Assembly (NCBI RefSeq): GCF_011250645.1
Contig: NZ_JAANNO010000012.1
Coordinates: forward strand, 38,560 to 102,559
Direction: 5' to 3'
From: Motilibacter aurantiacus
Lineage (GTDB): Bacteria; Actinomycetota; Actinomycetes; Motilibacterales; Motilibacteraceae
Length of the DNA: 64,000 nt
In this document: in pieces, positions 44,613 to 57,664 of the stretch
Layout: each line of letters opens with the position of its first letter
Numbering within the stretch: position 1 is the first letter of the stretch
Made by a program: the position numbers and the translations under genes
The notes under the pieces: generated by a model
What the model saw: only the letters and a program-made list of their open reading frames with translations
Databases searched by the model: none
What the model was told of the DNA's origin: nothing

Positions 44613-45341
44613 TCACTTCGGCTCGACGGCGGCGAAGAGCTCGCCGATCTCCTTCTGGTTCAGCGGACGGATGCTGCCGGGACGCAGGTCGCCGAGCTTG
44701 ATGGGGCCGACCTGGGTGCGGATGAGCCGCTGCACGGGCAGCCCGACGGCGTCGAGCAGCCGGCGGACGACGTGCTTTCGCCCCTCGTGGACGATCACCT
44801 CGACCATTGCCCGGTTGCCGCTGGCGCTGATCAGCCGGAACGAGTCGACCTTGACCACGCCGTCCTCGAGCTCGACGCCGGCCCGCAGCTGCTTGCCGAT
44901 GTCGCGCGGCACCGGGCCCGGGACCTCGGCGAGGTAGGTCTTCTGCACGCCGTACGACGGGTGGGTCAGCTTGTGCGCCAGGTCGCCGTCGTTGGTCATG
45001 ATCAGCAGGCCCTCGGTGTCGAAGTCGAGGCGGCCGACGTGGAAGAGCCGGCGCTGCTCCCCGAGGAACTGGCCCAGGTGCGGACGGCCCTCCGGGTCCG
45101 ACATCGCGCTCACGATGCCCGTGGGCTTGTGCAGCGCGAGGTACTCCTTGCTCGGGGCCGACCCGATGCGCCGCCCGTCGACCGTGATGACGGCCTTCTC
45201 CGGGTCGACCCGCATGCCCTGCTCGCGCACGCGCTTGCCGTCGACCGTGACGCGGCCCTTCTCGATCAGCACCTCGCACGCGCGACGCGAGCCGAGCCCC
45301 GCTGCCGCCAGCACGCGCTGCAGCCGGATGCCCTCTTCCAT
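44613..45341 (-). CDS. rluB: Ribosomal large-subunit pseudouridine synthase (RluB/RsuA family)
   Basis: The 242-aa protein has an N-terminal S4 domain (IRLQRVLAAAGLGSRRACEVLIEKGRV) and the catalytic motif HVGRLDFDTEGLLIMTNDGDLA with the active aspartate, then EGRKHVVRRLLDAVG. It isomerises uridine in 23S rRNA. The ATG at 45341 follows repeated GAGG sequences; a TTG at 45368 would add a short acidic leader overlapping scpB. Confidence 0.93.
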   Translation of the reverse strand: MEEGIRLQRVLAAAGLGSRRACEVLIEKGRVTVDGKRVREQGMRVDPEKAVITVDGRRIGSAPSKEYLALHKPTGIVSAMSDPEGRPHLGQFLGEQRRLFHVGRLDFDTEGLLIMTNDGDLAHKLTHPSYGVQKTYLAEVPGPVPRDIGKQLRAGVELEDGVVKVDSFRLISASGNRAMVEVIVHEGRKHVVRRLLDAVGLPVQRLIRTQVGPIKLGDLRPGSIRPLNQKEIGELFAAVEPK

Positions 45342-45364
45342 ACCCTCGACCTCAACCTCACGTG

Positions 45365-45991
45365 TCAACTGGTGCCCGAACCTTCAACAGCTATCGACTC
45401 TACGTCCGGCAGGTACGGAGCCAGCGGCGGAAGCTCCTCCAGCGACTGCAGGCCGAGCCGCTCCAGGAAGTAGGACGTGGTCCGGTAGAGCGTGGCCCCA
45501 CCCGCCGGGTCGGCCCCGGCCTCCTCGACGAGCCCGCGCGCGACCAGGGTGCGCATCACCCCGTCGCAGTTGACCCCGCGCACCGCCGACACCCGCCCGC
45601 GCGACACCGGCTGCCGGTACGCCACGACGGCCAGCGTCTCCAACGCCGCCTGGGTCAGCCGGGCCTGCTGGCCGTCGCGCACGTAGCGCTCGACCACGGC
45701 GGCGCACCGGGGGGCCGTGTAGAAGCGCCAGCCCCCCGCCGCCTGACGCAGCTCGAAGCCGCGCCCCTGTGCCGCGTACTCGGCCGCCAGCTCGCGGACG
45801 GCGGCGGCCACGGCCCCCGGCGGCTCCTCCACCAGCTGGGCCAGCAGGGTCTCCGAGACCGGCTCGTCGGCGACGAGCAGCACGGCCTCGAGCGCCGCCC
45901 GCAACGGCACCTCGGTCTCACCGTCGAGCGCGGGTCGAGGGTCGATCTCAGGTTGAGGGTTAGGGACCGGGGCACGCGTGTCCTCGCTCAT
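45365..45991 (-). CDS. scpB: Segregation and condensation protein B
   Basis: The 208-aa protein has two winged-helix units: LRAALEAVLLVADEPVSETLLAQLV and LTQAALETLAVVAYRQPVSRGRVSAVRGVNCDGVMRTLVARGLVEEAG, ending with YFLERLGLQSLEELPPLAP. It binds ScpA and SMC in chromosome condensation. The ATG overlaps the scpA stop by 4 bases. Confidence 0.96.
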   Translation of the reverse strand: MSEDTRAPVPNPQPEIDPRPALDGETEVPLRAALEAVLLVADEPVSETLLAQLVEEPPGAVAAAVRELAAEYAAQGRGFELRQAAGGWRFYTAPRCAAVVERYVRDGQQARLTQAALETLAVVAYRQPVSRGRVSAVRGVNCDGVMRTLVARGLVEEAGADPAGGATLYRTTSYFLERLGLQSLEELPPLAPYLPDVESIAVEGSGTS

Positions 45992-46839
45992 CGGGCCTCC
46001 TCCCCCTCGTCGAAGTCCGAGGACGCGGGCACGACCGGCGCGTCGGCCGTGCCACCGGTCCACCGCACGTGCAGCTCGCCCAGGGCAGCGGCCTGCTCGA
46101 AGGCGACGCTGCCGTCGCGGAACAGCTCCAGCAGCGCCAGGAAGCGCGCGACGACGACGAGGGTGTCCCCGGCATCGGCGGCCAGCTGGCGGAAGGTCAA
46201 GGCCCCGTCGCCGCGCAGCCGGGCCACCAGCAGGGCAGCCTGCTCGCGGACGCTGACCCGCGGCGCGTGCACGTGCTCGGTCGCCACGGTCGGCACCGGC
46301 TTAGGCGCCATCGCCCGGGCGGCCAGCGCGGCGAGCTCGTGCGGGCCGAGGCCGAGCAGCACCTCGGGCAGCAGCCCGGCGAAGCGCGGCTCGAGGCCGA
46401 CGCTGCGCGGATGGCGCAGCGCCATCTCGCCGAGCATCCCCGCGAGCGCGGCCGAGGCCTGCTTGTACGCCCGGTACTGCAGCAGCCGTGCGAACAGCAG
46501 GTCGCGGGCCTCGAGCAGCGCGAGGTCCTCCTCGTCCTCCACCTCGGCGGCGGGCAGCAGCCGGGCGGCCTTGAGGTCGAGCAGCGTCGCCGCGACGAGC
46601 AGGAACTCCGAGGTCTGGCCGAGGTCCCATTCGGGCCCCAGCGCCCGGATATGGGCGATGAAGTCGTCGGTCACCTTCGACAGCGCGATCTCGGTGACGT
46701 CCAACTGGTGCTTGGCGATCAACGAGAGCAGCAGGTCGAACGGGCCCTCGAACACGTCGAGGTGGACGGCGAAGCCGCTGTGCGCCTGCTGCGCGGCGGC
46801 CGGTGCCGCCGTCTCCTCCTGGGCGGCCTGCGTCGTCAC
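45988..46839 (-). CDS. scpA: Segregation and condensation protein A
   Basis: The 283-aa kleisin subunit has the conserved N-terminal FAVHLDVFEGPFDLLLSLIAKHQLDVTEIALSKVT and FLLVAATLLDLKAARLLP, plus a C-terminal winged helix (LTFRQLAADAGDTLVVVARFLALLELFRDG). It starts with GTG overlapping the parA stop by 4 bases, so parA-scpA-scpB are one coupled unit. Confidence 0.96.
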   Translation of the reverse strand: MTTQAAQEETAAPAAAQQAHSGFAVHLDVFEGPFDLLLSLIAKHQLDVTEIALSKVTDDFIAHIRALGPEWDLGQTSEFLLVAATLLDLKAARLLPAAEVEDEEDLALLEARDLLFARLLQYRAYKQASAALAGMLGEMALRHPRSVGLEPRFAGLLPEVLLGLGPHELAALAARAMAPKPVPTVATEHVHAPRVSVREQAALLVARLRGDGALTFRQLAADAGDTLVVVARFLALLELFRDGSVAFEQAAALGELHVRWTGGTADAPVVPASSDFDEGEEAR

Positions 46840-47798
46840 CGGCCCGGGCCGGCGGCCGCCGCCGGGTCGCCCGCCGCCCCTGGCCAGCGGTGCAGGACCT
46901 CACGGGCGAGCTGGCGGTACGCCTCCGCGCCGACCGAGCTCGGGGCGTACGTCGTGATCGGCTGGCCGGCGACGCTCGTCTCCGGGAAGCGCACCGTGCG
47001 GTTGATGACGGTGTGGAAGACCTTGTCGCCGAAGGCCTCGACGAGCCGGGCCAGCACCTCCCGGCTGTGGGTGGTGCGGGCGTCGTACATCGTGGCGAGG
47101 ATGCCCTCGATCGCGAGGTCAGGGTTGAGCCGGTCCCTGACCTTGGTGATGGTGTCGACGAGCATCGCGACGCCGCGCAGCGCGAAGTACTCGCACTCGA
47201 GCGGGATGATCACGCTGTCCGCGGCGGTCAGCGCGTTGATCGTGAGCAGCCCGAGCGAGGGCTGGCAGTCGATGAGGACGACGTCGTAGTCGTCGACGAC
47301 CTCGTCGATCTGCCGGGCGAGCGCCTGCTCGCGGCCGACCTCGGTCACGAGCGCGACCTCGGCCGCGGACAGGTCGATGTTGGCCGGCAGCAGGTCCAGA
47401 CCGGGCACGTCGGTCTTGAGCAGGACGTCGTCGACCGTGCACCGGCGGTCCATGAGCAGGTTGTAGACGGTGGCGTCGAGGTCGAGGGCGTTGACGCCGA
47501 GCCCGACCGAGAGCGCGCCCTGCGGGTCGAAGTCGACCAGCAGCACCTTGCGCCCGAACTCGGTCAGTGCCGCGCCCAGGTTGATCGTCGACGTGGTCTT
47601 GCCGACCCCGCCCTTCTGGTTGCACATCGCGAGCACCCGCCCGTCGCCGTGCTCGAGCAGCGGCTGCGGGTCGGGGAACTCCTGTGCCGGCCGACGGCTC
47701 GTCGCTCCCCGGCCGCCGTCGACGGACCGCAGGTCGATGAGCGCGTCGTCACCACCGGGAAGGAGCGAGGGCTGCTCGTGCCGCGGTTGACGTGCCAT
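46836..47798 (-). CDS. ParA family chromosome-partitioning ATPase
   Basis: The 320-aa protein has a deviant Walker A CNQKGGVGKTTSTINLGAAL, VLLVDFDPQGALSVGLG and VVLIDCQPSLGLLTINAL. No ParB gene is next to it; this ParA-like copy, upstream of scpAB (Rv1708 type), is distinct from the oriC-linked parAB pair. The ATG has GGAGGAG upstream. The N-terminal 50 residues are variable. Confidence 0.93.
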   Translation of the reverse strand: MARQPRHEQPSLLPGGDDALIDLRSVDGGRGATSRRPAQEFPDPQPLLEHGDGRVLAMCNQKGGVGKTTSTINLGAALTEFGRKVLLVDFDPQGALSVGLGVNALDLDATVYNLLMDRRCTVDDVLLKTDVPGLDLLPANIDLSAAEVALVTEVGREQALARQIDEVVDDYDVVLIDCQPSLGLLTINALTAADSVIIPLECEYFALRGVAMLVDTITKVRDRLNPDLAIEGILATMYDARTTHSREVLARLVEAFGDKVFHTVINRTVRFPETSVAGQPITTYAPSSVGAEAYRQLAREVLHRWPGAAGDPAAAAGPGR

Positions 47799-47913
47799 CG
47801 CGGCTCCTCCTTCCGTACGCGCGCGGGCGGTCGCGCACCGCCGCCGCCCGGGGCGGACCCTACGCGGTCCCTCTGACGACCTCAAGGACGCCGGGCCGGG
47901 CGCGCCCGGGCGG

Positions 47914-49329
47914 TCAGGACAACCGCAGCGCGAGCAGGGCGACGTCGTCGCGCCGCTCGTCCCCGGTCAGCTCCGTCACCACGACCGCGCACAGCTCGTC
48001 CAGGCTCTCCACGTCGCGGTGGGCCGAGGCCACGGCGTGCAGCCGGGCGAGCCCCACCTCCAGCGACTCCTCCCTGCTCTCCACCAGCCCGTCGCTGAAC
48101 ATGAGCACGAGGTCGCCGGCCCCCAGTGAGCGCGACAGGTCCTGCCGCATGCCGTCGGCCCCCAGGCCGAGCAGCAGGTCCGCGTCGCGCGCCGCGAGCG
48201 AGGCGGTGCTGCCGTCCGCGCACACCAGCACGGGCGGCAGGTGGCCGGCGTTGGACAGGTGCAGGCGCACTCCACCGTCGGCCCGCTGCTCCAGCTCCGC
48301 GTAGACGCAGGTCGCGAGCGCGTCGAGGGACAGGCCCACCGATGCCCGGTCGACGCCGGCAAGCACCTCGGAGGGCGTGTCGTGCGCGTTGAAGGCGACG
48401 CCACGCACCAGCGTGCGCAGCTGCCCCATGATCGCCGCCGCCGTGACGTCGTGGCCGGCCACGTCACCGACCACCAGGGCCACTCGTCCGCTGGGCAGGA
48501 CGATCGCGTCGTACCAGTCGCCCCCGACCTGTAGGGCCTCGGTGGCCGGCCGGTAGAGGCCGGCCAGCTGCACGCCGGGCAGCGGCTCGCGCGGCAGGTC
48601 GGTCAGCAGGCTGCGCTGCAGCGCCTCGGCGGTGAACCGGTGGACGTCGTGCAGCTCCTCGACCGAGAGCGCGGCGAGCGCGCCGTCCGGCTCGCCCGCC
48701 GCGTCGCTGCGCAGGATCTTCAGCCGGAGCTCGGCCGAGCAGAGCTCGGCCAGCTCGGTCAGAAGGGTGAGGTCCTCCTCGCTCCAGACGCGGGGTGAGT
48801 ACTCCACCGCGCACAGGGCGCCGAGCACGTGGCCGTCGTCGTCCGTGACCGGGACACCGGCGTATGCGCCGATGTCGTCCTCGACCGCCGCGCGGCTGGT
48901 CCGCGTGAGCGGGTCCACCGCGGTGTCGGCCACGACGAAGGGCCGGCCGGAGGCGACGACGAACCGGCAGAGCGAGCGGGAGATGTCGGTCTCCCGGGCG
49001 TCGGCGTCCGGCCCGTCGAGGCCCGCCTGGCCGGGGAAGAACTGCCGCCTGACCTCGACGAGCGAGACGAGCGCGAGCGGCACGTGCAGCAGCCGGCGCG
49101 CGAGGTGTGCGACCCGGTCGAAGCGCGGGTCGCCGGCCGAGTCGAGGCCGGTCCGGGCGAGCGCGGCGAGCCGGCGCGGGTCCGCGAGCGCGTCGAGGCT
49201 GCGCAGCGCGTCGAGGCGCGGCGACGCGCCGCCGTCCGGCTCGCAGGTGGGGGCTCCCGGGCGGCCGGTCCCCGGCAGCTCGGACGCGCCGGCGTGGGAC
49301 CGCGCGCCGGAGGACAGCGGTTCGCCCAC
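47914..49329 (-). CDS. PP2C-family SpoIIE-like phosphatase with GAF sensor
   Basis: The 471-aa protein has a disordered N-terminus, a GAF domain at about 60-210 (RFDRVAHLARRLLHVPLALVSLVE, RSLCRFVVASGRPFVVADT, AYAGVPVTDDDGHVLGALC), and a SpoIIE/RsbU phosphatase domain at about 240-470 (VGGDWYDAIVLPSG, VVGDVAGHDVTAAAIMGQLR, MFSDGLVESREES, DERRDDVALLAL). The GTG start has GGAGG upstream. It likely relays redox, light or ligand signals into an anti-sigma pathway; no partner is next to it. Confidence 0.88.
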   Translation of the reverse strand: MGEPLSSGARSHAGASELPGTGRPGAPTCEPDGGASPRLDALRSLDALADPRRLAALARTGLDSAGDPRFDRVAHLARRLLHVPLALVSLVEVRRQFFPGQAGLDGPDADARETDISRSLCRFVVASGRPFVVADTAVDPLTRTSRAAVEDDIGAYAGVPVTDDDGHVLGALCAVEYSPRVWSEEDLTLLTELAELCSAELRLKILRSDAAGEPDGALAALSVEELHDVHRFTAEALQRSLLTDLPREPLPGVQLAGLYRPATEALQVGGDWYDAIVLPSGRVALVVGDVAGHDVTAAAIMGQLRTLVRGVAFNAHDTPSEVLAGVDRASVGLSLDALATCVYAELEQRADGGVRLHLSNAGHLPPVLVCADGSTASLAARDADLLLGLGADGMRQDLSRSLGAGDLVLMFSDGLVESREESLEVGLARLHAVASAHRDVESLDELCAVVVTELTGDERRDDVALLALRLS

Positions 49330-49517
49330 GCCGTGCCCCCTCCGTCCGGCCGTGATGCGCCCTTCGGGTTGTTCCCAGAAGTTCTCCACGCATGTCACAA
49401 CGCAACTACTACAAGTGTGGCAGCCTCCAGCTCCCGCGCCCGGGGATTTCCACGTGGCACGCCCGCACGCCACCCGGATGCCGCAGGTGCGCCCCGATCG
49501 CGCGTCGCCGCCCCGGC

Positions 49518-50489
49518 TCAGGCCAGCGCGCGGGGGTGGCTGGACGCGTAGACCTCGCGCAGCCGGTCCACCGTCACGAGCGTGTAGACCTGCGTCGTCG
49601 TCACGGAGGCGTGGCCGAGCAGCTCCTGGACGACCCGGACGTCCGCCCCGCCGTCGAGCAGGTGGGTCGCGAAGGAGTGCCGCAGCGTGTGCGGGGAGAG
49701 CTGGACGTCGATACCGGCCCGCTCGGCGGCCGCGCGCAGCACGACCCAGGCGCTCTGCCGGGTCAGTCGGCCGCCACGGGCGTTGAGGAAGAGCGCCGAC
49801 CCGCCCGTACCGGCCGCGGCCAGCTCCGGCCGCGCCCGGACGAGGTACGCGTCGAGCGCCTCCCGGGCGTACCGGCCCATGGGAACGAGCCGCTCCTTGC
49901 TGCCCTTGCCGAACAGCCGCACCGTGCCACCGTCGAGGTCGAGGTCGTCGACGTCGAGCCCGACGGCCTCGGAGATGCGCGCTCCACACGCGTAGAGCAC
50001 CTCGAGCAGGGCCCGATTGCGCAGCGCGCGGGCAGAGCCGTCCGCGCCGGCGGCGGCGAGCAGCGCCTCCACCTGGTCCACGCCGATGGCCTTGGGCAGC
50101 CGCCGCGGTGGGGCGGGCGGGCGTACGGCGCGGGCGACGTCGTCGACGACCAGCCGCTCGCTGAGCGCGAACCGGTGCAGCCCACGAACGGCGACCACGG
50201 CCCGCGCGGCCGAGCTGGCGCCGAGCGGCGGATGCGCGGCGTCCCCTTCGCGCAGGGCGCGCAGGAAGGCGGCGACGTCGCCCTCCGTGACCTGCGCGAT
50301 GTCCTCCCGCCCGGTCGCCGCGAGGTGGGCGAGATAGCGGCGCAGGTCCCGTCGGTAGGACGAGAGCGTGTTGGCCGCGACGCCGCGCTCGACGGCCAGA
50401 TGGTCGAGGTACGCCCGCAGGAGCCCCGTCAGCGCCGGGGAGGCTGCCGGCGCGGCCGCTGCCGGCTCGGCCTCGGCGACCGCGGTCAC
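49518..50489 (-). CDS. xerD: Site-specific tyrosine recombinase XerD
   Basis: The 323-aa recombinase has a SAM-like N-terminal domain ([34 protein letters not shown]) and a catalytic domain with Arg in [11 protein letters not shown], Lys in FGKGSKER, His-x2-Arg in [12 protein letters not shown], His in [10 protein letters not shown] and nucleophile Tyr in VYTLV. It resolves chromosome dimers at dif. It is coupled to ald by a 4-base overlap and lies in the conserved position before the parA-scpAB genes, so it is housekeeping rather than an integrase. Confidence 0.93.
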   Translation of the reverse strand: MTAVAEAEPAAAAPAASPALTGLLRAYLDHLAVERGVAANTLSSYRRDLRRYLAHLAATGREDIAQVTEGDVAAFLRALREGDAAHPPLGASSAARAVVAVRGLHRFALSERLVVDDVARAVRPPAPPRRLPKAIGVDQVEALLAAAGADGSARALRNRALLEVLYACGARISEAVGLDVDDLDLDGGTVRLFGKGSKERLVPMGRYAREALDAYLVRARPELAAAGTGGSALFLNARGGRLTRQSAWVVLRAAAERAGIDVQLSPHTLRHSFATHLLDGGADVRVVQELLGHASVTTTQVYTLVTVDRLREVYASSHPRALA

Positions 50490-51601
50490 CGCAGCGCCTC
50501 CTCGCGGGGAGCCGCCTCGAGGCCGTGCGCCTCGGCGACACCGGCGTGCACGACGCGGCCGCCGACCGTGTTGAGGCCGCGGGCCAGCGCCGGGTCGGCC
50601 CGGCAGGCGTCCTTCCACCCCGCGGACGCCAGCGTCAGGACGTAGGGCAGGGTCACGTTGGTGAGCGCCAGGGTGGAGGTGCGGGGAACGGCGCCGGGCA
50701 TGTTCGCCACGCAGTAGAAGACCGACTCCGCCACGCCGAAGACCGGGTCCGAGTGGGTGGTCGGGTGGGTGCTCTGGAAGCATCCACCCTGGTCGACGGC
50801 GATGTCGACGAGCACCGAGCCGGGCTTCATCCGGGCCACCAGCTCGTCGCTCACGAGCTTGGGCGCCCGTGCCCCGGCCACGAGCACCGCGCCGATCACG
50901 AGGTCGGCCTCCAGGCATGCCCGCTCGACCTCGTGGGCGTTGGAGGCGACCGTCTCGAGGGCGCCGGCGTACTGCCGGTCGGCTGCGCGCAGCTTGTCCA
51001 CGTCCCGGTCCAGCACGAGCACGCGGGCGCGCATGCCGACAGCGATCGCCGCGGCGCTCATGCCGGCGACTCCGGCCCCGAGGACCACGACGGTCGCCGG
51101 AGGGACGCCGGGGACCCCGCCGAGCAGCACGCCGCGCCCCCCGCCCGCACGGGTCAGGTGGTGGGCCCCGGCCTGCGGGGCGAGCCGGCCGGCCACCTCC
51201 GACATCGGGGCCAGCAGCGGCAGCCGTCCGTCGGGCAGCTCGACCGTCTCGTACGCGACCGCGGTCACCTGCCGGTCGAGCAGCGCCCGGGTGCACTCGG
51301 CGGACGCCGCCAGGTGCAGGTAGGTGAAGAGCAGCTGGCCCGGCTGCATCCGGGCGTACTCCTGCGCGACGGGCTCCTTGACCTTGAGCACCATCTCGGC
51401 GTCGCCCCAGACCGCGTCCGGGCCGTCGACGACACGGGCGCCGGCCCGCTCGTAGTCGGCGTCGGGCAGCCCGGAGCCGGCCCCGGCGCCCGCCTCGACG
51501 AGCACCTCGTGGCCGGCCCGGACGAGCTCATGGGCCCCCGCCGGGGTGGCGGCGACGCGGAACTCGCCGTCCTTGACCTCCCGCACGACTCCGACGCGCA
51601 T
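50486..51601 (-). CDS. ald: Alanine dehydrogenase
   Basis: The 371-aa enzyme has [20 protein letters not shown], the catalytic lysine in MVLKVKEP, His in FTYLHLAAS, the NAD site [17 protein letters not shown], and [22 protein letters not shown]. It interconverts pyruvate plus ammonia and alanine. The upstream gap holds a strong hairpin, so it probably has separate transcription from the NUDIX gene. Confidence 0.95.
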   Translation of the reverse strand: MRVGVVREVKDGEFRVAATPAGAHELVRAGHEVLVEAGAGAGSGLPDADYERAGARVVDGPDAVWGDAEMVLKVKEPVAQEYARMQPGQLLFTYLHLAASAECTRALLDRQVTAVAYETVELPDGRLPLLAPMSEVAGRLAPQAGAHHLTRAGGGRGVLLGGVPGVPPATVVVLGAGVAGMSAAAIAVGMRARVLVLDRDVDKLRAADRQYAGALETVASNAHEVERACLEADLVIGAVLVAGARAPKLVSDELVARMKPGSVLVDIAVDQGGCFQSTHPTTHSDPVFGVAESVFYCVANMPGAVPRTSTLALTNVTLPYVLTLASAGWKDACRADPALARGLNTVGGRVVHAGVAEAHGLEAAPREEALR

Positions 51602-51631
51602 GAGCCGAGCCTAAGAGGCCGGGCGGGAAAT

Positions 51632-51670
51632 GCCGGGCCGCCACTCCGTCCGGAGCCGTGGCGGCCCGGC
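51632..51670 (-). terminator. Hairpin terminator between NUDIX gene and ald
   Basis: A perfect 13-bp stem, GCCGGGCCGCCAC (51632-51644) and GTGGCGGCCCGGC (51658-51670), lies 6 bases after the NUDIX stop. Confidence 0.65.
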
Positions 51671-51676
51671 GGCCCG

Positions 51677-55175
<3,499 letters not shown>

Positions 55176-55183
<8 letters not shown>

Positions 55184-56795
55184 GGCGCAGCCCCCGCGTC
55201 ATCTGCAGCGCGCCCGCCCGGTCGGCGAGCAGCACGACGGCGGTGTACGCCGCGGCCGCCGCGGCCCCGCTGGCGACGGCGCTGGCCGCTCCCGCGGGAC
55301 GCCCGGCCGCGTCGAGCAGGTGGGCGAGCCCGCCGCCGACCACCGCGCCGCCCGTGCCGGCGAGGACGGCGGCCGCGCCGGCCCGCGCCACGCCGGAGAG
55401 CGCCGCCGGCCCGGCGGCCGTTCTCACAGCGGCCAGCAGCAGCACCCCGGCGATCGTCATGCCCAGAGTGTTCCCCAGGCCCAGCGCGGCGACGGCCCAC
55501 CCCCGATCCACGAGCGCCACGAGCGCCAGGTCGGCGACGAGCACCAGGGCCCAGCCCAGGACGGTGGCGGTGGCGGCGGCCCGGCCGGACCCGGCGGCGT
55601 AGAGCGCCCGGCCCAGATGGGCCACGAGGCCGTAGCCGAGCAGGCCGGGGGCGAAGGCGACGAGCGCCCGCGCGAGCCAGACCGCCGGAGCGTCGTCCTC
55701 GCCGGAGGAGAAGACCTGCGACACCGGGCCGGCGGTCGCCGCGAGCAGCGCGGCACCCAGGCCGCCGGCCAGCAGGACCGCCCGCGTCGTCACGGCGCTG
55801 ACCGCCGCGTACTCGCTCAGCTGCCCGCTCTGCGCATGCCGGGACAGGGTCGGGAACGCGCTGGTCGCGAGCGGGACCGCGAGCACGGCGTACGGGAGGA
55901 GGAAGACGGCCCAGGCGTAGCCGTAGAGCGGGAGCCCGCCTCCGCCCACCCGGTCGTTCGCGAGCCGGATGACGACGAGGGTGGACGCCTGCTGGGCCAC
56001 CAGCGCGGCCAGCCCGGCCAGGGCCAGGCCACGTGCCTGCCGAGCGACGCCGGGCGGGAAGCGGAAAGACGGCCGAACCGGGATTCCGGAACGCAGAAGC
56101 GGGAGAACTGTGGCCGCGGCCAGGGCCACGACGCCTGCCGTGGTGCCGACGGTGAGGATCAGCTCTGGCCCGCGGGGCACGCTCGAGAGGTCCCAGGGGT
56201 CCCCGTCGTACGCTTCGCCGAACCATAGATAGGCGAAGACGACGACAGCGCTCGAGGCCAGCGGGGCGACGGCGGGCGCGAGGAACCTGCGCTGGGCCTG
56301 GAGGACTCCCCCGCAGACGACGGCCACCCCGTAGAGCGGGATCTGCGGGAGGAAGACCTGCAGCATCCCGGTGGCGGTGCGCACCGCCTCGTCCCGGTCG
56401 CACTGCGTGCCCGAGGCCGCCCCACCCGCGTCACCGACGAGGACCGAGACCAGCGGCTCGGCCAGCAGCAGCGCCACGGCCGTGACGGGCACGAGCACGG
56501 CGAGCGTCCAGGTGAGCAGCGCCGAGGCGATGCGCCCGGCCTCGGCGCTGTCGCGGTCCGCGAAGGGCCTGGCCAGCAGCGGGACCACCACGCTCGCCAG
56601 CGCGCCGCCGGCGACGACCTCGAAGACGACGTTCGGCAGCTGGTTGGCGGTGTTGTAGGCGCTGCCCAGGCAGTTCGACCCCACGGTGGTGGCGAAGACG
56701 AACGACCGGCCGAAGCCGACCACCCGGCTGAGCAGGGTCGCCACCGCGACGAGGGCGGCCGCGCCGGCGAGCCCGGAGGCGAGCCGGCGGCTCAC
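55176..56795 (-). CDS. murJ: Lipid II flippase MurJ (MviN family)
   Basis: The 539-aa membrane protein has 13-14 hydrophobic segments. VVGFGRSFVFATTVG, SAYNTANQLPNVVFEVVAGGALASVVVPLLA and the LVVIRLAND region are typical of MurJ. It exports lipid-linked peptidoglycan precursors. This copy is short of the C-terminal pseudokinase extension found in mycobacterial MviN. It starts with GTG overlapping the PNPT-like gene by 4 bases. Confidence 0.88.
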
Positions 56796-57664
56796 GCCCG
56801 GCGGCCGAAGGCGTCGAGCTCGCGGAGCCCGGGCGTCGCGGCGATGACCTTGGTGAAGCTGACGCGCTCGCTGGCGAGGGTGAGCGCGGCCAGGAGGGTG
56901 AGGCGCACCGCCAGTCCGCGTCGCGAGGAGCCCGCCGCCGCGCAGACGCCGAGCGCCGCGCCGAGCGCGTTGGCCCCCGCGTCCCCGAGCATCGAGCGCT
57001 CTCCCAGGTCCGGCGGGAGCATGGCCAGGGCCGCTCCGAGCGGCGCGGCGGCCAGGGCGCCGGGGGTGCCGCCGCGTACGAGCGCGGGGGCGCCGGCGAG
57101 CAGCCCGGCCTTGAGCGCCCGGCCGGGGCGCAGGTCCAGCAGGTTGATCAGGTTGGCCGAGCCGGCGACCACGCCGCCCGCGAGCACGGCCTCCACCGCG
57201 CTGCCGCCGGCCCCGGGCCCGCGCAGCACGGCTCCCGCGGTGAGGCCGGCGGCGCCCAGCCCGGCCAACTTCGCCGCGCCGGTCGTCACCCGCCCCCGCC
57301 TGAGCGCCGCCAGGTGCCCGCGCAGCCCGCGGTCGTCGCCGGACCCGGCCAGGTCGTCGTACGCCCCGAGCCCGCCGGCCGCCCCCACCGCGAGGACGCC
57401 GGCCACCCGCGCCCGCAGTGGCACGCGGGGAGCGAGCGCGACCCCGAGCACGGCGGCCAGGGCGTACGCCGGGCCCTCGAGGAGGGTCACCGGGAGGTCG
57501 CGCGCGTTGCGCCGCGCCCAGCGCGCCGAGCCGCCCGGCGGGCTGGCCAGCAGCGCGCTGAAGGCGGCCTGGCCGACCGCGGCGCCGGCGACGACGGCGG
57601 CGGCGCGTACCCGCGCCGGGACGTGGCCTGCGGGCAGGTGCGCCGTGGGCGGGGTGCGGGTCAC
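56792..57664 (-). CDS. Polyprenyl-phosphate sugar-1-phosphate transferase-like membrane protein (MraY/WecA superfamily)
   Basis: The 290-aa protein has about seven hydrophobic stretches. Acidic motifs of the PNPT superfamily are GAYDDLAGSGDD (paired Asp), SANLINLLDLRPGRALK (Asn/Asp pair) and SMLGDAGANALG. The HHH motif of MraY is absent, so it is closer to divergent WecA-type enzymes. It may attach a sugar phosphate to polyprenyl phosphate for export by the adjacent flippase and extension by the GT4 gene. Confidence 0.68.
   Translation of the reverse strand: MTRTPPTAHLPAGHVPARVRAAAVVAGAAVGQAAFSALLASPPGGSARWARRNARDLPVTLLEGPAYALAAVLGVALAPRVPLRARVAGVLAVGAAGGLGAYDDLAGSGDDRGLRGHLAALRRGRVTTGAAKLAGLGAAGLTAGAVLRGPGAGGSAVEAVLAGGVVAGSANLINLLDLRPGRALKAGLLAGAPALVRGGTPGALAAAPLGAALAMLPPDLGERSMLGDAGANALGAALGVCAAAGSSRRGLAVRLTLLAALTLASERVSFTKVIAATPGLRELDAFGRRA

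Noticed and set aside
47896..47909. Self-complementary CCGGGCGCGCCCGG between the phosphatase and parA as terminator
   Set aside because: It is short with hardly any loop; in DNA of this composition such palindromes are frequent, so support is too weak.
49518..50489. Tyrosine recombinase as evidence of a prophage or integrative element
   Set aside because: It has the XerD layout and sits in the conserved housekeeping order; no phage genes or att-like repeats flank it, and the nearby tRNA-Pro shows no 3'-end duplication in the window.
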